From positions 15,989,608-16,053,607 of the forward strand of contig NC_088299.1 of the NCBI RefSeq assembly GCF_032854445.1: a DNA stretch of 64,000 bases, read 5' to 3'. Under the pieces are notes generated by a model, which saw nothing but the letters and a program-made list of their open reading frames with translations, made no database searches and was not told where the DNA came from. Each line of letters begins with the position of its first letter. Position 1 is the first letter of the stretch. This stretch comes from Liolophura sinensis (lineage: Eukaryota > Mollusca > Polyplacophora > Chitonida > Chitonidae). Both the position numbers and the translations under genes were made by a program. Below, piece after piece: positions 46,797 to 58,564 of the stretch.

Positions 46797-49124
46797 TTAG
46801 TTCAGGTTTGAGTCGATCCAGTTTCTGAAGTAGCTGACACGGGCATAGACACTCGGGTAGCCACCGCTACATGAAGAGATTCCCCAGGAGGTGATTCCTG
46901 CCAGAATTCCGCTACACACCATCGGGCCACCGCTGTCCCCCTGTCAGACAAAAACATCTCGATCATCAGCCAGACTGAGACAGAACATGAGCAAAACTCA
47001 GAAAAGAAACACAAGCAAACTCAAAAGAACGAAGCACAAGCAATCTCAAGAAAGAAAAACAAGCAAAACTAAGATCAGAAACCCATGCACACTCATGTTG
47101 CGCACTCACTAAACCGGCAAGGAGAATCTGATGCTAAATGGAATATATACACAAGGCGAAAGATTTAATCACATCTGTACTTGAAAATTAAAACTTAAAT
47201 CGAAATTGCATTTTGTACTGAACTAAATACTCACACTGCAGGCAGATTTTCCCGACTGGTAGACACAGATGTGACCCGCGTTAATAGATGCTCCGGAAAT
47301 ACTTGACCATCGTGACGCACACTCCGAGTTGGAAATGGCGGGCATGTTGGCGTATCTCAGGGTGCTGGGAATACTTCCACCACCTGATCAAACAGACAGA
47401 AGATCGTAAGCTTTGTTGTCTAAGCCTGTAATATGAATATTCTAATTGTGCGGCAGATCATTATACATTACAGGAATAGAGATTCATGTATCCATATTCA
47501 TCGTTACACCTACATCTAAATTTCAAAGTTTTGTCGGACGATTTGCCATATATCCTCACTTAAATCAGGTGATTTTAATTCTAAAATTTAGTCTTCTGTA
47601 GTGTTGTGGTGGGAGTCATGACATAAACTCATCTCACCGCTCGTTCTACCCCAGCCAGAGATTGTGCATGTCACTCCAGTAAAGTCGCTGCTCGTACTGG
47701 ACGCCATTGTGATCGTCTTGATGTAAGTGGTGCTTGGGAAACTGGAACTGAATCGGAGGATGGCGATGTCGTTAGGATATCCAGACCCTGTGCTGTAACT
47801 GGGATGCTGAGCAACAATGCAAGAAAAAATAGTATACAAAACCGATTCAATTTCACCACAACACGTCTTGTGTATGAATGAAATGTTATACGTTTGCATA
47901 ATTTTACACCTTTAGTTAATCTGATAGACGATTCCACCGTGACATTTTCAAGGGAGCATTTGGCAGGTTTGGAATCTTCACATTGTTCAGTAACTAATTG
48001 TATTTCTGTTCAAAACGCCAACCCTGAGAATCCTTACCCTTGTCCAAGAAGACACGGTGCGAGTGACTTCGTTACCACTGGTGGAAGAAGGACTGTGTTC
48101 CCCGGCTGTAGCTGTGTACGTGCCCTGGGGAGGAGAAATGCAGGGCGTACTTGGCATGTACATGACAAGATAAAGACCATCTGAAGGCCACACATATGAA
48201 TTATGTACAATACCACAAGAACTGAATTTTGTCAGATTTATCAAAGTGTTCGTTCGTGCTGATATGTAATCAAACACCACATTCCGGTCGTACCGTCAGC
48301 AAAACACTACCAAGCCTTACAGAACCACGACAACCTGTGGATGGTCGTGGGTTTCTCCCGGGCTCTGCTGGGTTTCCTCCCACCATAATGCTGGCCGCCG
48401 TCGTATCAGTGAAATATTCTTGCGTACGGCGCAAAACACCAATCAAATAAATAAATACAAAACCCTGATGACATGCATCAAAACCAGAAAAAGAGAAATA
48501 TTACTTTGAGGCAAAATACAGATTAAAGTGAGCTTATTAAAGTTAATCTAAGACAAATGATGGTTATAGGTCTATTCCTTTAGATGATTAAAATATATTA
48601 TATATACATATCTCAAAAACGTTCAAGTCTTAACGACTGAATAAGGTGACAATACATGGTTACAAACTTACGGAGCTGAGACAATGGGCAGCGGTTAGAG
48701 CCCGATTAGATGAGATCAAGACAGCTCCGCACGTGAAGGCACCATTTCTCTTCAGATGTAGTTGCCATGGAAACTGCCCACGTGACGCCACTGAGCCACC
48801 GACGATCTTCAGGATAGGATCGTCGAAGTTCAAGACAGGATCGTCATATTCATCGTCGAAGGTCGACTCGGCTGAAAATATATCAGTCATTGGGTTATTG
48901 GAGAATATTGCCTTCGTGTATAGCAAGATGAATTTTTCTTTTTGACAAATATTGGTATACAAAAATAAAAAGAATATATAAATAGAGGAAAGCTTAAAAT
49001 TATTGGAATGCAAAATATACTGTCTAGAAATAAAGTGTAATGATTTAACAATGTGGTAAAAGGAAACTAAAAACTGACCAGCCACAAAGGCAAGAAGGCA
49101 GCACAGCAGCAGTTTGGACACCAT
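46797..49124 (-). CDS. Chymotrypsin-like serine protease, intact (copy D)
   Basis: Exons 49124-49079, 48871-48672, 48124-48038, 47806-47638, 47383-47235 and 46940-46797; each has the same length as in copy C, 264 aa. Same signal peptide, acidic propeptide, IVGG start and TAAHC / NDIAIL / GDSGGP triad, with Ser at 189. Differences from C include HPSYSTG for HPNYSTG (sequon lost), SPSS for STSS in exon 3, and KTITMASST for RTITMASSS in exon 4. Exon 6 appears identical in protein sequence to C and E. A SINE sits in intron 2. The TATA box is at 49,178-49,187; the ATG at 49145 is in frame, but 49124 gives the signal peptide. Likely secreted digestive enzyme. Confidence 0.94.
48334..48453 (+). mobile_element. 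5'-truncated SINE in intron 2 of copy D
   Basis: Starts at CAACCTGTGGATGGTCGTGG and runs to GGCGCAAAACACCAATCAAA plus (TAAA)n. ACAGAACC before it and ACAAAACC after it look like a decayed target-site duplication. The same intron of copy C reads straight through (TTACAGAACCCTGATGAC), the empty site. Confidence 0.88.
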
Positions 49125-49444
49125 CTTGTTTCGAGAAGACTCCAATAAACGAGTGTACTCCGAAGAATGAGTCCCTGACTTATATACTGCTTCTTACAGG
49201 GAAATCGTGAGAGATTGTGACAATCGCAGTGATATATAGCGTGTTCAGGAGATATTTATTTCTTGGTGATAAATGTTGATTTATGGCACATTAGCTATCT
49301 ATAGGCGATTGTAGGTCTATTTTCGTTGGTCAAACCCCCTCAGTCAGCAAACATGAAAACTCATTCCACAATAAAGGTGTTACCTGTAATGCATGTCCAA
49401 TCTAAAATAAACATGTTCATGTAACATGTAATATTACAAATTAT

Positions 49445-50870
49445 TATATTTTATTCTAGAAAAAAAAATACGCGTTTCTTTCCAAAGATTCGACTGCACG
49501 TTAACTTTATTTCAGATTGTAAAATTGACAGTTCATGCCCTACTTTAAAGCAATTAAAATCACCACCTAGCCTACGCAAATAAATATCGAGTTCTAATGC
49601 CGCCTAATTTATACTCTACTTTTCAAGAATTATGGAAAAGATCTGAATCTGACGTCCATCAAGAAGGAGAGGAACATGAGAGAATATCTATAATAAAGAT
49701 GATAACAAGTGTTTACTAGGTTATTTTATATACAAGTGCCTCTCTAACAATGTCACATCCTCTCAGCCCAAATGTCAATGTACGTTTGTTTATGTACCTT
49801 CTCTTCGTATTTTTGGTTGTTTTACTGTCTGTTCGTGTGTCTGTCGCTGATAAAACTAGAACTCCAGTTAGAACGGCGTAAGAGTTTTAATTTCTAGTGG
49901 GTAATTTCATTCTTGTTTAACGCTACATGCTTAAGAATTGTTTACATATACTGTCAGTTTCATTTAAGGCGCAGTTGTAATCATTGGTGGGTACATACAA
50001 AGCCTACATGCTAATCTAGACAAGCAGTTTTGATCGTGGGAGGACAGTTTCAAAATCAAGTAAAAAGTAACCAAGTTACAGCTGTCATTTTTGTTTTAGT
50101 AATTGCAAATTCAGAAATATGGTTTTGTCAGTCTTCATATAAAGTTTTGTCGTATTGCCTGACAACGCACCTGGCAGAACCCCACCAGTTCAATCTGAGG
50201 TTAGCATGGCAACCATATCGCTTTACCTATAACCAAGTAAAACTAATATATCTATTAGCGCACGGTCCACATCTCACATAAATTTTTAACCTCGTTTTAA
50301 TTTTCGATTCATAAAGACGTAATTGGCTGACTGAAACTAAAACGAAATTCAATATAAAAATCGTAGCAAAAAACTAGCAAATAGAAAAGCTCCAGGTGCA
50401 GTTTGTGTGGAGTTCACAGACTACCAAACGAGGCTTGACCCACCAACTTCCACGTGAATACCAAATATTTATACTATGTCTTCTGTTCCCGACCTGCCAG
50501 TCAAGCTGATTACAGCAGGTCCTGGTTGACAAACAGATTAATAAAAGCTGAATGGACTAAAAACGTCGAACTTATTCATCACAATGTTCTATAGTTATAG
50601 TTTATGAACAGAAAACATCCATGAAGTAACTTGTCTCGTTAACATAAAGTAAAATGTGTGAATTCGTGAACTAATCAAGCATATCTTATTCAGTTATGCA
50701 TCTTTACATATTTATCCATTTTTGCATAGGAACAAGCTGTGTTACGTTAATGTATACAAACTTTTCTGGGCTATAGATATATACCGAAGTTTTTACGACT
50801 TCAGCGGTCAGCTAGGCCAACATACATGCCCCACGCCACTGTCCATCGACCTAAGATCAACGTCAGCAGA
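49445..50870. other. ~1.4-kb segment present only in duplication unit 2
   Basis: Separates the promoters of copies D and E, where unit 1 has only ~440 bp between TATA boxes. No terminal inverted repeats, poly-A tail or coding motif seen; one 83-codon frame at 50,030-50,281 shows no known motif. Either inserted in unit 2 or lost from unit 1. Confidence 0.55.
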
Positions 50871-51102
50871 AAAAACAAGCTGAGGGCAGCTGTTATATTA
50901 CTGAATCATGCATAAAATGACAAATAACCACAATAAATTTAATTTAAATCCTACACAATCACCGATAAGTGTCGTTTACCATATGCTGTTGACGGGCATT
51001 TCTGCCTGTCGGTCACACGGCTTAAGATGCGTCCAGGAGTATATAAGTCCTGGAGTGAATAAACTCGGCACACTCTATTGACAGTAGAATCCAGACCCAA
51101 GG

Positions 51103-54094
51103 ATGTTGTCCAAACTGTTCCTCTGTTGTGTACTAGCCTTGGCCGCAGGTAAGTTACAAGTTTCTACTTGGGGGAACAGATTGAAGAGAGAAGAGAAGAA
51201 AAAACAAGGGTGTTTCGAATTACCATTTTTTTCGTATTGTTTCACTTCAGCATCTGTTAACCTTGTTCTTTGACATGAAAAAGAACAGCTATAGACATTT
51301 TTGATGAGATTGATGAAAACCATGCGAGAAAGAACAATGTAGACCTCGTTTCACATAAACAGTGTGAACATTCTGGTTATTATGCACACAGCAGACGTAT
51401 TGGTAATGAAGTGCAAAGTAAACGTCCTGGTCATTCAATACAGTCTCACAGTGTAAACGTCCTGGTAATTTACCACACACACACACACAGTGTAAACCGT
51501 CTTGGTCATTTAAGACACACACACACAGTGTAAACGTTTTGGTCATTCAACACACACACACAGTGTAAACGTTTTGGTCATTCAACACACACACAGTGTA
51601 AACGTTTTGGTCATTCGACACACACACAGTGTAAACGTTTTGGTCATTCAACACGCACACAGTGTAAACGTCGTCGTCATTCAAAACACACACAGTGTAA
51701 ACGTCCTGTTCATTCAACACACACACAGTGTAAACGTTTTGGTCATTCGACACACACACAGTGTAAACGTTTTGGTCATTCAACACACACACAGTGTAAA
51801 CGTCCTGGTCATTCAAAACACACACAGTGTAAACGTCCTGTTCATTCAACACACACACAGTGTAAACGTCCTCGTCATTCAAAACACACACAGTGTAAAC
51901 GTTTTGGTCATTCAACACACACACGGTGTATACGTTTTGGTCATTCAACACACACACGGTGTATACGTTTTGGTCATCAAACACACAGTAAATTTACAGG
52001 TCATTAAGGACAGAGTCAGTATAAACGTCCTGGCCATTAAGAATAATGTAGGACTGGTAAGTTTGCTAATTGTTGGGCGTAAGTTTTTAGTTCATAATTG
52101 CATCTTTCTAAAGCCTTTCAGCAGAACCTTCTGGAACCTAATCTATATATAACATAGAAATATTAAGCAAAGCAATGTATTTCAGATTGTGAAGTTCCCT
52201 GCTCACAGATAGACAGGTTTTCTACACAAGCCCACCCTTATTTTACTTAAATATATTTTCAGCCGAGTCAGCCTTCGATGACGAATATGATGACCCCGTT
52301 CTCAACTTTGACGACCCTATCCTGAAGATCGTCGGTGGCTCAGTGGCGACACGTGGTCAGTTCCCGTGGCAACTACACCTGAAGAGAAATGGCGCTTTCA
52401 CGTGCGGAGCTGTTTTGATCTCAGCTAACCGAGCTCTTACCGCTGCCCATTGTCTCAGCTCCGTAGGTTTGCCGTGAGGTTTTACGTTGTCATTTTCATG
52501 GCCAACATTTATGCGTTTATAAAATCTGTGAAATATGATGTTTGGAAACATTACAAAGTATTATCACCATTTATTTCTCATCGGACGACTCGCTGTCTCT
52601 ACGTTTCTAATACAGGGCGATACAGCGAAGTAACGAGGTAGCGAGGTAAGGAGTCTGCAGCGAGTTACCCTATTTCGCATTCCATGTGTATGCGATTCTA
52701 GATTTATATCACGTTAGGTGTATGCCAATGGCTATCGGATGGCTTAAATGTTGTTAAGCACACGCCAATTATACGCCCTATTTCACTTCCCCAGGGTACG
52801 TACACAGCTACAGCCGGGGAACACAGTCCTTCTTCCACCAGTGGTAACGAAGTCACTCGCACCGTGTCTTCTTGGACAAGGGTAAGGATTCTCAGGGTTG
52901 GAGTTTTGAACAGAAATACGATTAGTTACTGAACAATGTGAAGATTCCAAACCTGCCAAATGCTTCCTTGAAAATGTCACGGTGGAGTCATCTATCAGAT
53001 TAACTAAAGGTATAAAGTTCTGTATAAGTATAACATTTCATTCATGCACAAGTCGTGTTGTGGTGAAATTGAATCGGTTTTGTATACTATTTTTTCTTGC
53101 ATTGTTGGTCAGCATCCCAGTTACAGCACAGGGTCTGGATATCCTAACGACATCGCCATCCTCCGGTTCAGTTCCAGTTTCCCAAGCACCACTTACATCA
53201 AGACGATCACAATGGCGTCCAGTACGAGCAGCGACTTTACTGGAGTGACATGCACAATCTCCGGCTGGGGTAGAACGAGCGGTGAGATGAGCTTATGTCA
53301 TGCCTCTCACCAGAACACTACAGAAGAATAAATTTGAAAATAATATCATCTGATTTAAGCGACCACATATCGCATGCCTTGAGGCAAAACTTTGGAAGTT
53401 AAATGCGTTTGTTATGGAGAATATTGCTACATGCATCTCTACCTGTAAGGTATAAACTCCGATCTGCCGTGCATTTGAAATATTCATATTGCAAATCTAG
53501 GCAAAGTTTATTCAGGTAAACTCCATAAGACTAAGCTAACGATCTTCTGTCTGTCTGAACAGGTGGTGGAAGTATTCCCAGCACACTGAGGTACGCCAAC
53601 ATGCCCGCCATTTCCAACTCGGAGTGTGCGTCACGATGGTCAAGTATTTCCGGAGCGTCCATCAATGCCGGTCACATCTGTGTCTACCAGTCGGGAAAAT
53701 CTGCCTGCAGTGTAAGTAGCTGTGTGTAATCCAGTACAAAATGCAATTTGATTTAAGTTCACTGTTTTAAGTACTACTCTGCTTTACCACAATTTTTTTT
53801 TCTTCGCGCATAAATCTTTCCTATTGTTTGTTGTCCCTTTATCTTCTTTTTTTTTCGGTACTGCGCTCAATTTTTCTTGTGTTTCCACTAAGCGTTTTGC
53901 TTGTGCTCTGTCTCAATTTGACTGATGATCGAGATGGTTCTGTCTAACAGGGAGACAGCGGCGGCCCGATGGTGTGTAGCGGAATTCTGGCAGGGATCAC
54001 CTCCTGGGGAATCTCTTCATGTAGCGGGGGCTACCCGAGTGTCTATGCCCGTGTCAGCTACTTCAGAAACTGGATCGACTCAAACTTGAACTAA
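51103..54094 (+). CDS. Chymotrypsin-like serine protease, intact (copy E)
   Basis: Exons 51103-51148, 52263-52462, 52795-52881, 53113-53281, 53563-53711 and 53951-54094; 795 bp, 264 aa, phases identical to C and D. Signal peptide [15 protein letters not shown] differs from C/D ([15 protein letters not shown]) and is like copy B. Propeptide [19 protein letters not shown]..., then [36 protein letters not shown] and [13 protein letters not shown]. Ser at 189 gives chymotrypsin-like specificity. The intron 2 donor is GTAGGT rather than GTAAGT. TATA at 51,039-51,047; poly(A) signal AATAAA at about 54,122-54,127, 30 bp after the stop. It is the intact counterpart of relic B. Confidence 0.95.
51420..51985. 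repeat. 33-bp minisatellite in intron 1 of copy E
   Basis: Regular units CACACACACAGTGTAAACGT + TTTGGTCATTCAA. As 33 is divisible by three, frames such as [11 protein letters not shown] stay open through it on both strands, but the array lies between exons 1 and 2 and is noncoding. Confidence 0.93.
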
Positions 54095-54121
54095 ACTGGA
54101 CTGTTATGAGTTTTTCTTTGA

Positions 54122-54127
54122 AATAAA
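54122..54127 (+). terminator. Poly(A) signal of protease copy E
   Basis: Overlapping AATAAA words (GAAATAAAATAAAG) 28-35 bp after the stop codon. Confidence 0.7.
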
Positions 54128-54472
54128 ATAAAGTGTGACCTATGATGCAGTATTTATCATGTTGTATTTCTGGAGTTATAACTCATAGCACTGGTATTTT
54201 AGCCCTTTCTGTAAATGGATCGTTTTACTGGTGAAATTCTAGTGAGATTATGGGAATCAGATTTTGGTTCTGAGATCAGTAATTATATCATCCAGTTGTC
54301 AACTAGAAACAATAATTTAGTTTAGTCCCTAAAATTGATCACCGTAATATAAGTGAAAATTTCTTTAACTCGGCGTTACACATGCAGCAATCAATCAATC
54401 AGTGAATCATTTAATAAACCGATCAAAGTATGGTGGATGCAAAAACGGGAGCACAAACTGAACATGAAAGCA

Positions 54473-55660
54473 CAGCCTGCTTCTTCCTTTATATCTGATG
54501 GGACATTTGGGCTTCGGTCTAAGGCCATCTGAACGACGGTATCAGGCATTTGCCAAAACATGATAGGTGACCAATGGTACCAGAACCAGTACAGCCTGCT
54601 TCTTCCTTCATATCTGATGGGACATTTGGGCTTCGGTATAAGGCCATCTGAACGACGGTATCAGTCATTTGCCAAAACGTGATAGGTGACCAAGAATAAC
54701 AGATCCAGTACAGCCTGCTTCTTCCTTCATATTTGATGGGACATTTGGGCTTCGGTATAAGGCCATCTGAACGCAGGTATCAGGCATTTGCCAAAACATG
54801 ATAGGTGATCAATGGTACCAGATCCAGTATAGCCTGCTTCTTCCTTCATATCTGATGGGACATTTGGGCTTCGGTATAAGGCCATCTGAACGCAGGAACC
54901 AGGCATTTGCCAAAACATGATAGGTGATCAATGGTACCAGGACCAGTACAGCCTGCTTCTTCTTACATATCTGATTGGACATTTGGCCTCGGCCTAAGGC
55001 CATTTGAACGGCGGTATTAGGCATTTGCCAAAACATGATAGGTGACCAATGGTACCAGATCCAGTATAGCCTGCTTCTTCTTACATATCTGATGGGACAT
55101 TTGGGCTTCGGTATAAGGCCATCTGAACGCAGGAACCAGGCATTTGCCAAAACATGATAGGTGATCAATGGTACCAGGACCAGTATAGCCTGCTTCTTCT
55201 TACATATCTGATTGGACATTTGGCCTCGGCCTAAGGCCATTTGAACGGCGGTATTAGGCATTTGCCAAAACATGATAGGTGACCAATGGAACCAGATCCA
55301 GTACAGCCTGCTTCTTCTTACATATCTGATTGGACAGTTGGCCTCGGCCTAAGGCCATTTGAACGCAGGTGCCAGGCATTTGCCAAAACATGATAGGTGA
55401 CCAATGGAACCAGATCCAGTACAGCCTGCTTCTTCTTACATATCTGACGGAACATTTGGGCTTGGGTCTAAGGTCATCTGAACGCACGGATTAGGGATTT
55501 GCCAAAACATGATAGGTGACCAATGGCGCCAGAACCAGTGCAGCCTGCTTCTTCCCACATATCTGAGGGGAATTTGAGCTTCGGTACCAGGTCATCTGAA
55601 CGCAGGTGCCAGGCATTTGCCAAAACATGATAGGTGACCAATGATACCAGAACCTCTGGC
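54473..55660. repeat. 119-bp tandem repeat, ~10 copies
   Basis: Period measured from CAGCCTGCTT at 54473, 54592, 54711 and 54830. Each unit has ATCTGATGGGACATTTGGGC, GGCCATCTGAACG, GCATTTGCCAAAACATGATA and GGTGACCAATGG. Two subtypes alternate (TTGGGCTTCGGTATAAGG versus TTGGCCTCGGCCTAAGG), so larger blocks have been copied. Noncoding; lies between the protease cluster and the deubiquitinase gene. Confidence 0.95.
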
Positions 55661-56399
55661 AAATCAGCCTTGGAACAAGGAGGAATGTGATTTAAGCGAA
55701 CATGTTAAACAGTGTGCACCATAAAGCAATCCTAATGCCCAGAGAAACACTTGTCTCTAACTGGGAATAAAGCTTACGCACATTTATTGGAACGTCCCTT
55801 CGTCGTTCACGACAGGTATGCGGATGCCGGGCGGCTTGACAACGACAATCCTATTACTCATACTAGAACCTATTTTATGCCAATGTACCCGAATAGAATA
55901 CACTTGGCGCTTAGATTTTCATATTTCTTGATACTCATACACATTTTATGACATCATTTCCCGTTAAAGCACAGTTAGTTTTAACTTTACTGTATTACTT
56001 CAACCAGCAACGCAAACTATTCACATCAAACTGCCGAATCCCTTAGTTCTCCTTGCAATTGTTATTTTCGCTGCACAATACCACCAACACAAGGCATTCC
56101 AAGGACATACCTTTCCTTCAATCTTTTCAACCACCTCTGCAACCAATACGTTGAAACATTCTGAGAAAAATATAAAGGGTGGGTGGGGGGAGTGGATAGA
56201 GAACCAATTTTCACAGTTTTATGAAGTTTGCATCGTAAATAACATGATGTGACGTTAGGCCATAATCATTCATTCATTCATTCATTCTTTAATGACACAA
56301 AGAAATCGTGATAGAAATTTGATAATTGTATGCTTAAATTCCACTGAGAGAAAGTGCTTTATTAGTTGAAAATGTAGAACATTTACAGTAGTTTTATTT

Positions 56400-56520
56400 T
56401 TAAAGGAGATTTACAGCGCATTCAAGAATATTTCACCTATACTACGGCGGTCAGCATAATGGTGGGAGGAAACTGGACAATAGCCCGGAGAAATCCACAA
56501 CCATCAGCAGACCTTCGATG
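56400..56520 (-). mobile_element. SINE fragment
   Basis: Plus strand: GCATTCAAGAATATTTCACC, ACGGCGGTCAGCATAATGG, TGGGAGGAAACTGGACA and CAACCATCAGCAGACCTTCG, i.e. the inverted 3' half of the SINE. Confidence 0.75.
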
Positions 56521-57252
56521 TTTTTTTATGAATTTGTTACCTTCTAGGTATGGTGGAGGACATGGGTGGAGGTGATGGTCATCGGGGCATACCAGCTCCG
56601 CCCGCCAGGTAACTCGCAAACCTCCTGACTTACATATATACAGCCGCAGCTTAACCTGTGACGATAAGTACGCTATGGACTCGATTGTAAATTAAAACAT
56701 AACATTTCTTCGTTTAAGAATAAAGGCTTTATTTTGTACATCATTTGCCTCGAATTGGAGAAACTCGCACAAATTAACTGTGGGCATGAATATAAATTCT
56801 TGTACCATAGGATACGGGTATTTACAAATATGGAGGAAATGTACTGCTGCCAATAGCAATCCACCTTTACTGACAAGTACAAAGAACACTAAACACGAAG
56901 ATATTTTTTCTGACAACATCGAGATGAACGCTTCTTTAATGGTCTCCTGTTATACTACAGTAAATTACTGATCAAACTACAGGGTGTACATGTGTCTCGT
57001 ACAGGGCTAAGTAATGGCTGTGAGCTCTCCTCATAAAACAAGGCTTAAATCAAACATCAGTTACAACACCTGACACAAAACTGTACAGCAGCTCCTCTGC
57101 GAAATAGCATGATGAACAAAATGGATGCGACATGCTCCTTACTGTCACAATGCACTGATTGCATAATGACGTCGGATTTACAATCGAACCATCTGCTTTA
57201 TGAATTCAAAGTCGGATAACAGCAAAGGTTATCTGTGCTCCAAGGCACATTA

Positions 57253-57373
57253 GGGGGCCTATGTGGCTCAGTTGGATAGCGCGCTAGCGCAACTTAATGA
57301 CCCAGGTGCTTCTCACCAATGCGTTCGCTGTGAGTTCAAGTCCAGCTCATGCTAGCTTCCTCTCAAGCTTCCT

Positions 57374-57406
<33 letters not shown>

Positions 57407-57418
57407 ACCAATCAAATA
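57253..57418 (+). mobile_element. SINE with its body replaced by an A-run
   Basis: tRNA-like head (GGGGCCTATGTGGCTCAG, GAGTTCAAGTCC), then CTTCCTCTCAAGCTTCCTC followed directly by about 29 A and the terminal AACACCAATCAAATAAAT. A 12-bp near-perfect target-site duplication (CAAGGCACATTA at 57241, CAAGACACATTA at 57422) shows it inserted as one unit. Confidence 0.85.
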
Positions 57419-58564
57419 AATCAAGACACATTACTTCTATTTTTTTGTCCACTAAACGATATTTTTTCTGAGTCTCATTCCTGAACAACTTTTTCTGTTC
57501 AAAGGCTCAGTAGGTAGGTCGTGGGTTTGGGTTTCAACTGCCAGTTGTGGATTTGAAACCAAGTAATGCACCACAAAGCAATCCTGGACATAGTTGACAG
57601 TAACTACGATGGCTCACTGTACCTGTCAAAAGGATATGTTCAAATTACTATCATTCACACACTACTCACTAAAAATCGGGGCACTGACGAATTTTATACT
57701 AGCCTTAAATTAGCAGAAGTTATTAAACAAAGAAATGCCTTTCGTTTTTATGCTGGTTCATATCTAATATGACGCCAGCAAAGAAACGAAATGTTATCAG
57801 TTCACTGTTTAATTACCATTACCTCATGCATATGACAACGAGTCGGACAGATCAGGAACTGACGTAAGAAGAGGCCTGTTTCATCAGCACAGTATTATAC
57901 GGGAACATCCCATCATATGCCAGTACGAAGACAGATGATAGAATTAATGCAGCTAACTGTAAACTATGGGCTGAATTGTCCTTAGACCAGCACTTTGTAG
58001 ATATCCAAGCACAATCCATGTTAATCCCTATGTACAGCTGCACAAAACATATTCTGTATAACAGATGCGCATCTTACTATTATAACTTAAGTTTGCCCGA
58101 CATATACATGTTGCTTTGTCCTAACGTTTATTACAATGAAATTGAAAACAGTGAATACACAAGTGTTGTGAGGCATTATATAAAGGGGTGAGATATGACA
58201 AGAAGTCATAACTTCCCACTGTACACTTTAGCAATAGTCATGATGTAGTAACACAGCACTGGACATTGTCCACTTCTATAGCACTAGTAGAACTGAAAGC
58301 ATGTGCAAGCAAGTTACAAGCATACACAGGCATCATGCAGCCGGACAAGTCGGATGTCAGGAAGGCTATGTTCATCTCGTGAGCTTTAAGACAATCAGTG
58401 AAGGTTCTGTCAGCAGAAATTACGTCATGTACGGTGTAAATCATAGATGCAATGTTGTACGGACACTTCCATTCTGATTTATGGGGGTACACAAGTCAGC
58501 AGCTGGGTAAGGTTTATGCCATCCTCCCTCTACCATGGAATGCATCATAGCCACAGTGCCGGAA

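Larger units (their letters stand above)
37060..54100. repeat. Tandem duplication of a divergent protease gene pair
   Basis: Unit 1 (37,060-~42,870) and unit 2 (45,551-~54,100) share order and sequence: a 3' flank with GCAGGTCGCCGTACATCACG, a minus-strand protease gene, a short divergent promoter region, and a plus-strand protease gene. Differences are an inverted-repeat element at 45,589 in unit 2, a SINE at 48,334 and ~1.4 kb at 49,445-50,870 in unit 2, and loss of exon 4 in the unit 1 plus-strand gene. Confidence 0.9.
55670..58564. other. No coding gene seen; probably 3' UTR of the deubiquitinase at right
   Basis: Holds two SINE copies. Minus-strand AATAAA words occur (for instance near 58,125) and could end the deubiquitinase transcript. 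A few short open frames have no recognisable motif. Confidence 0.5.
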
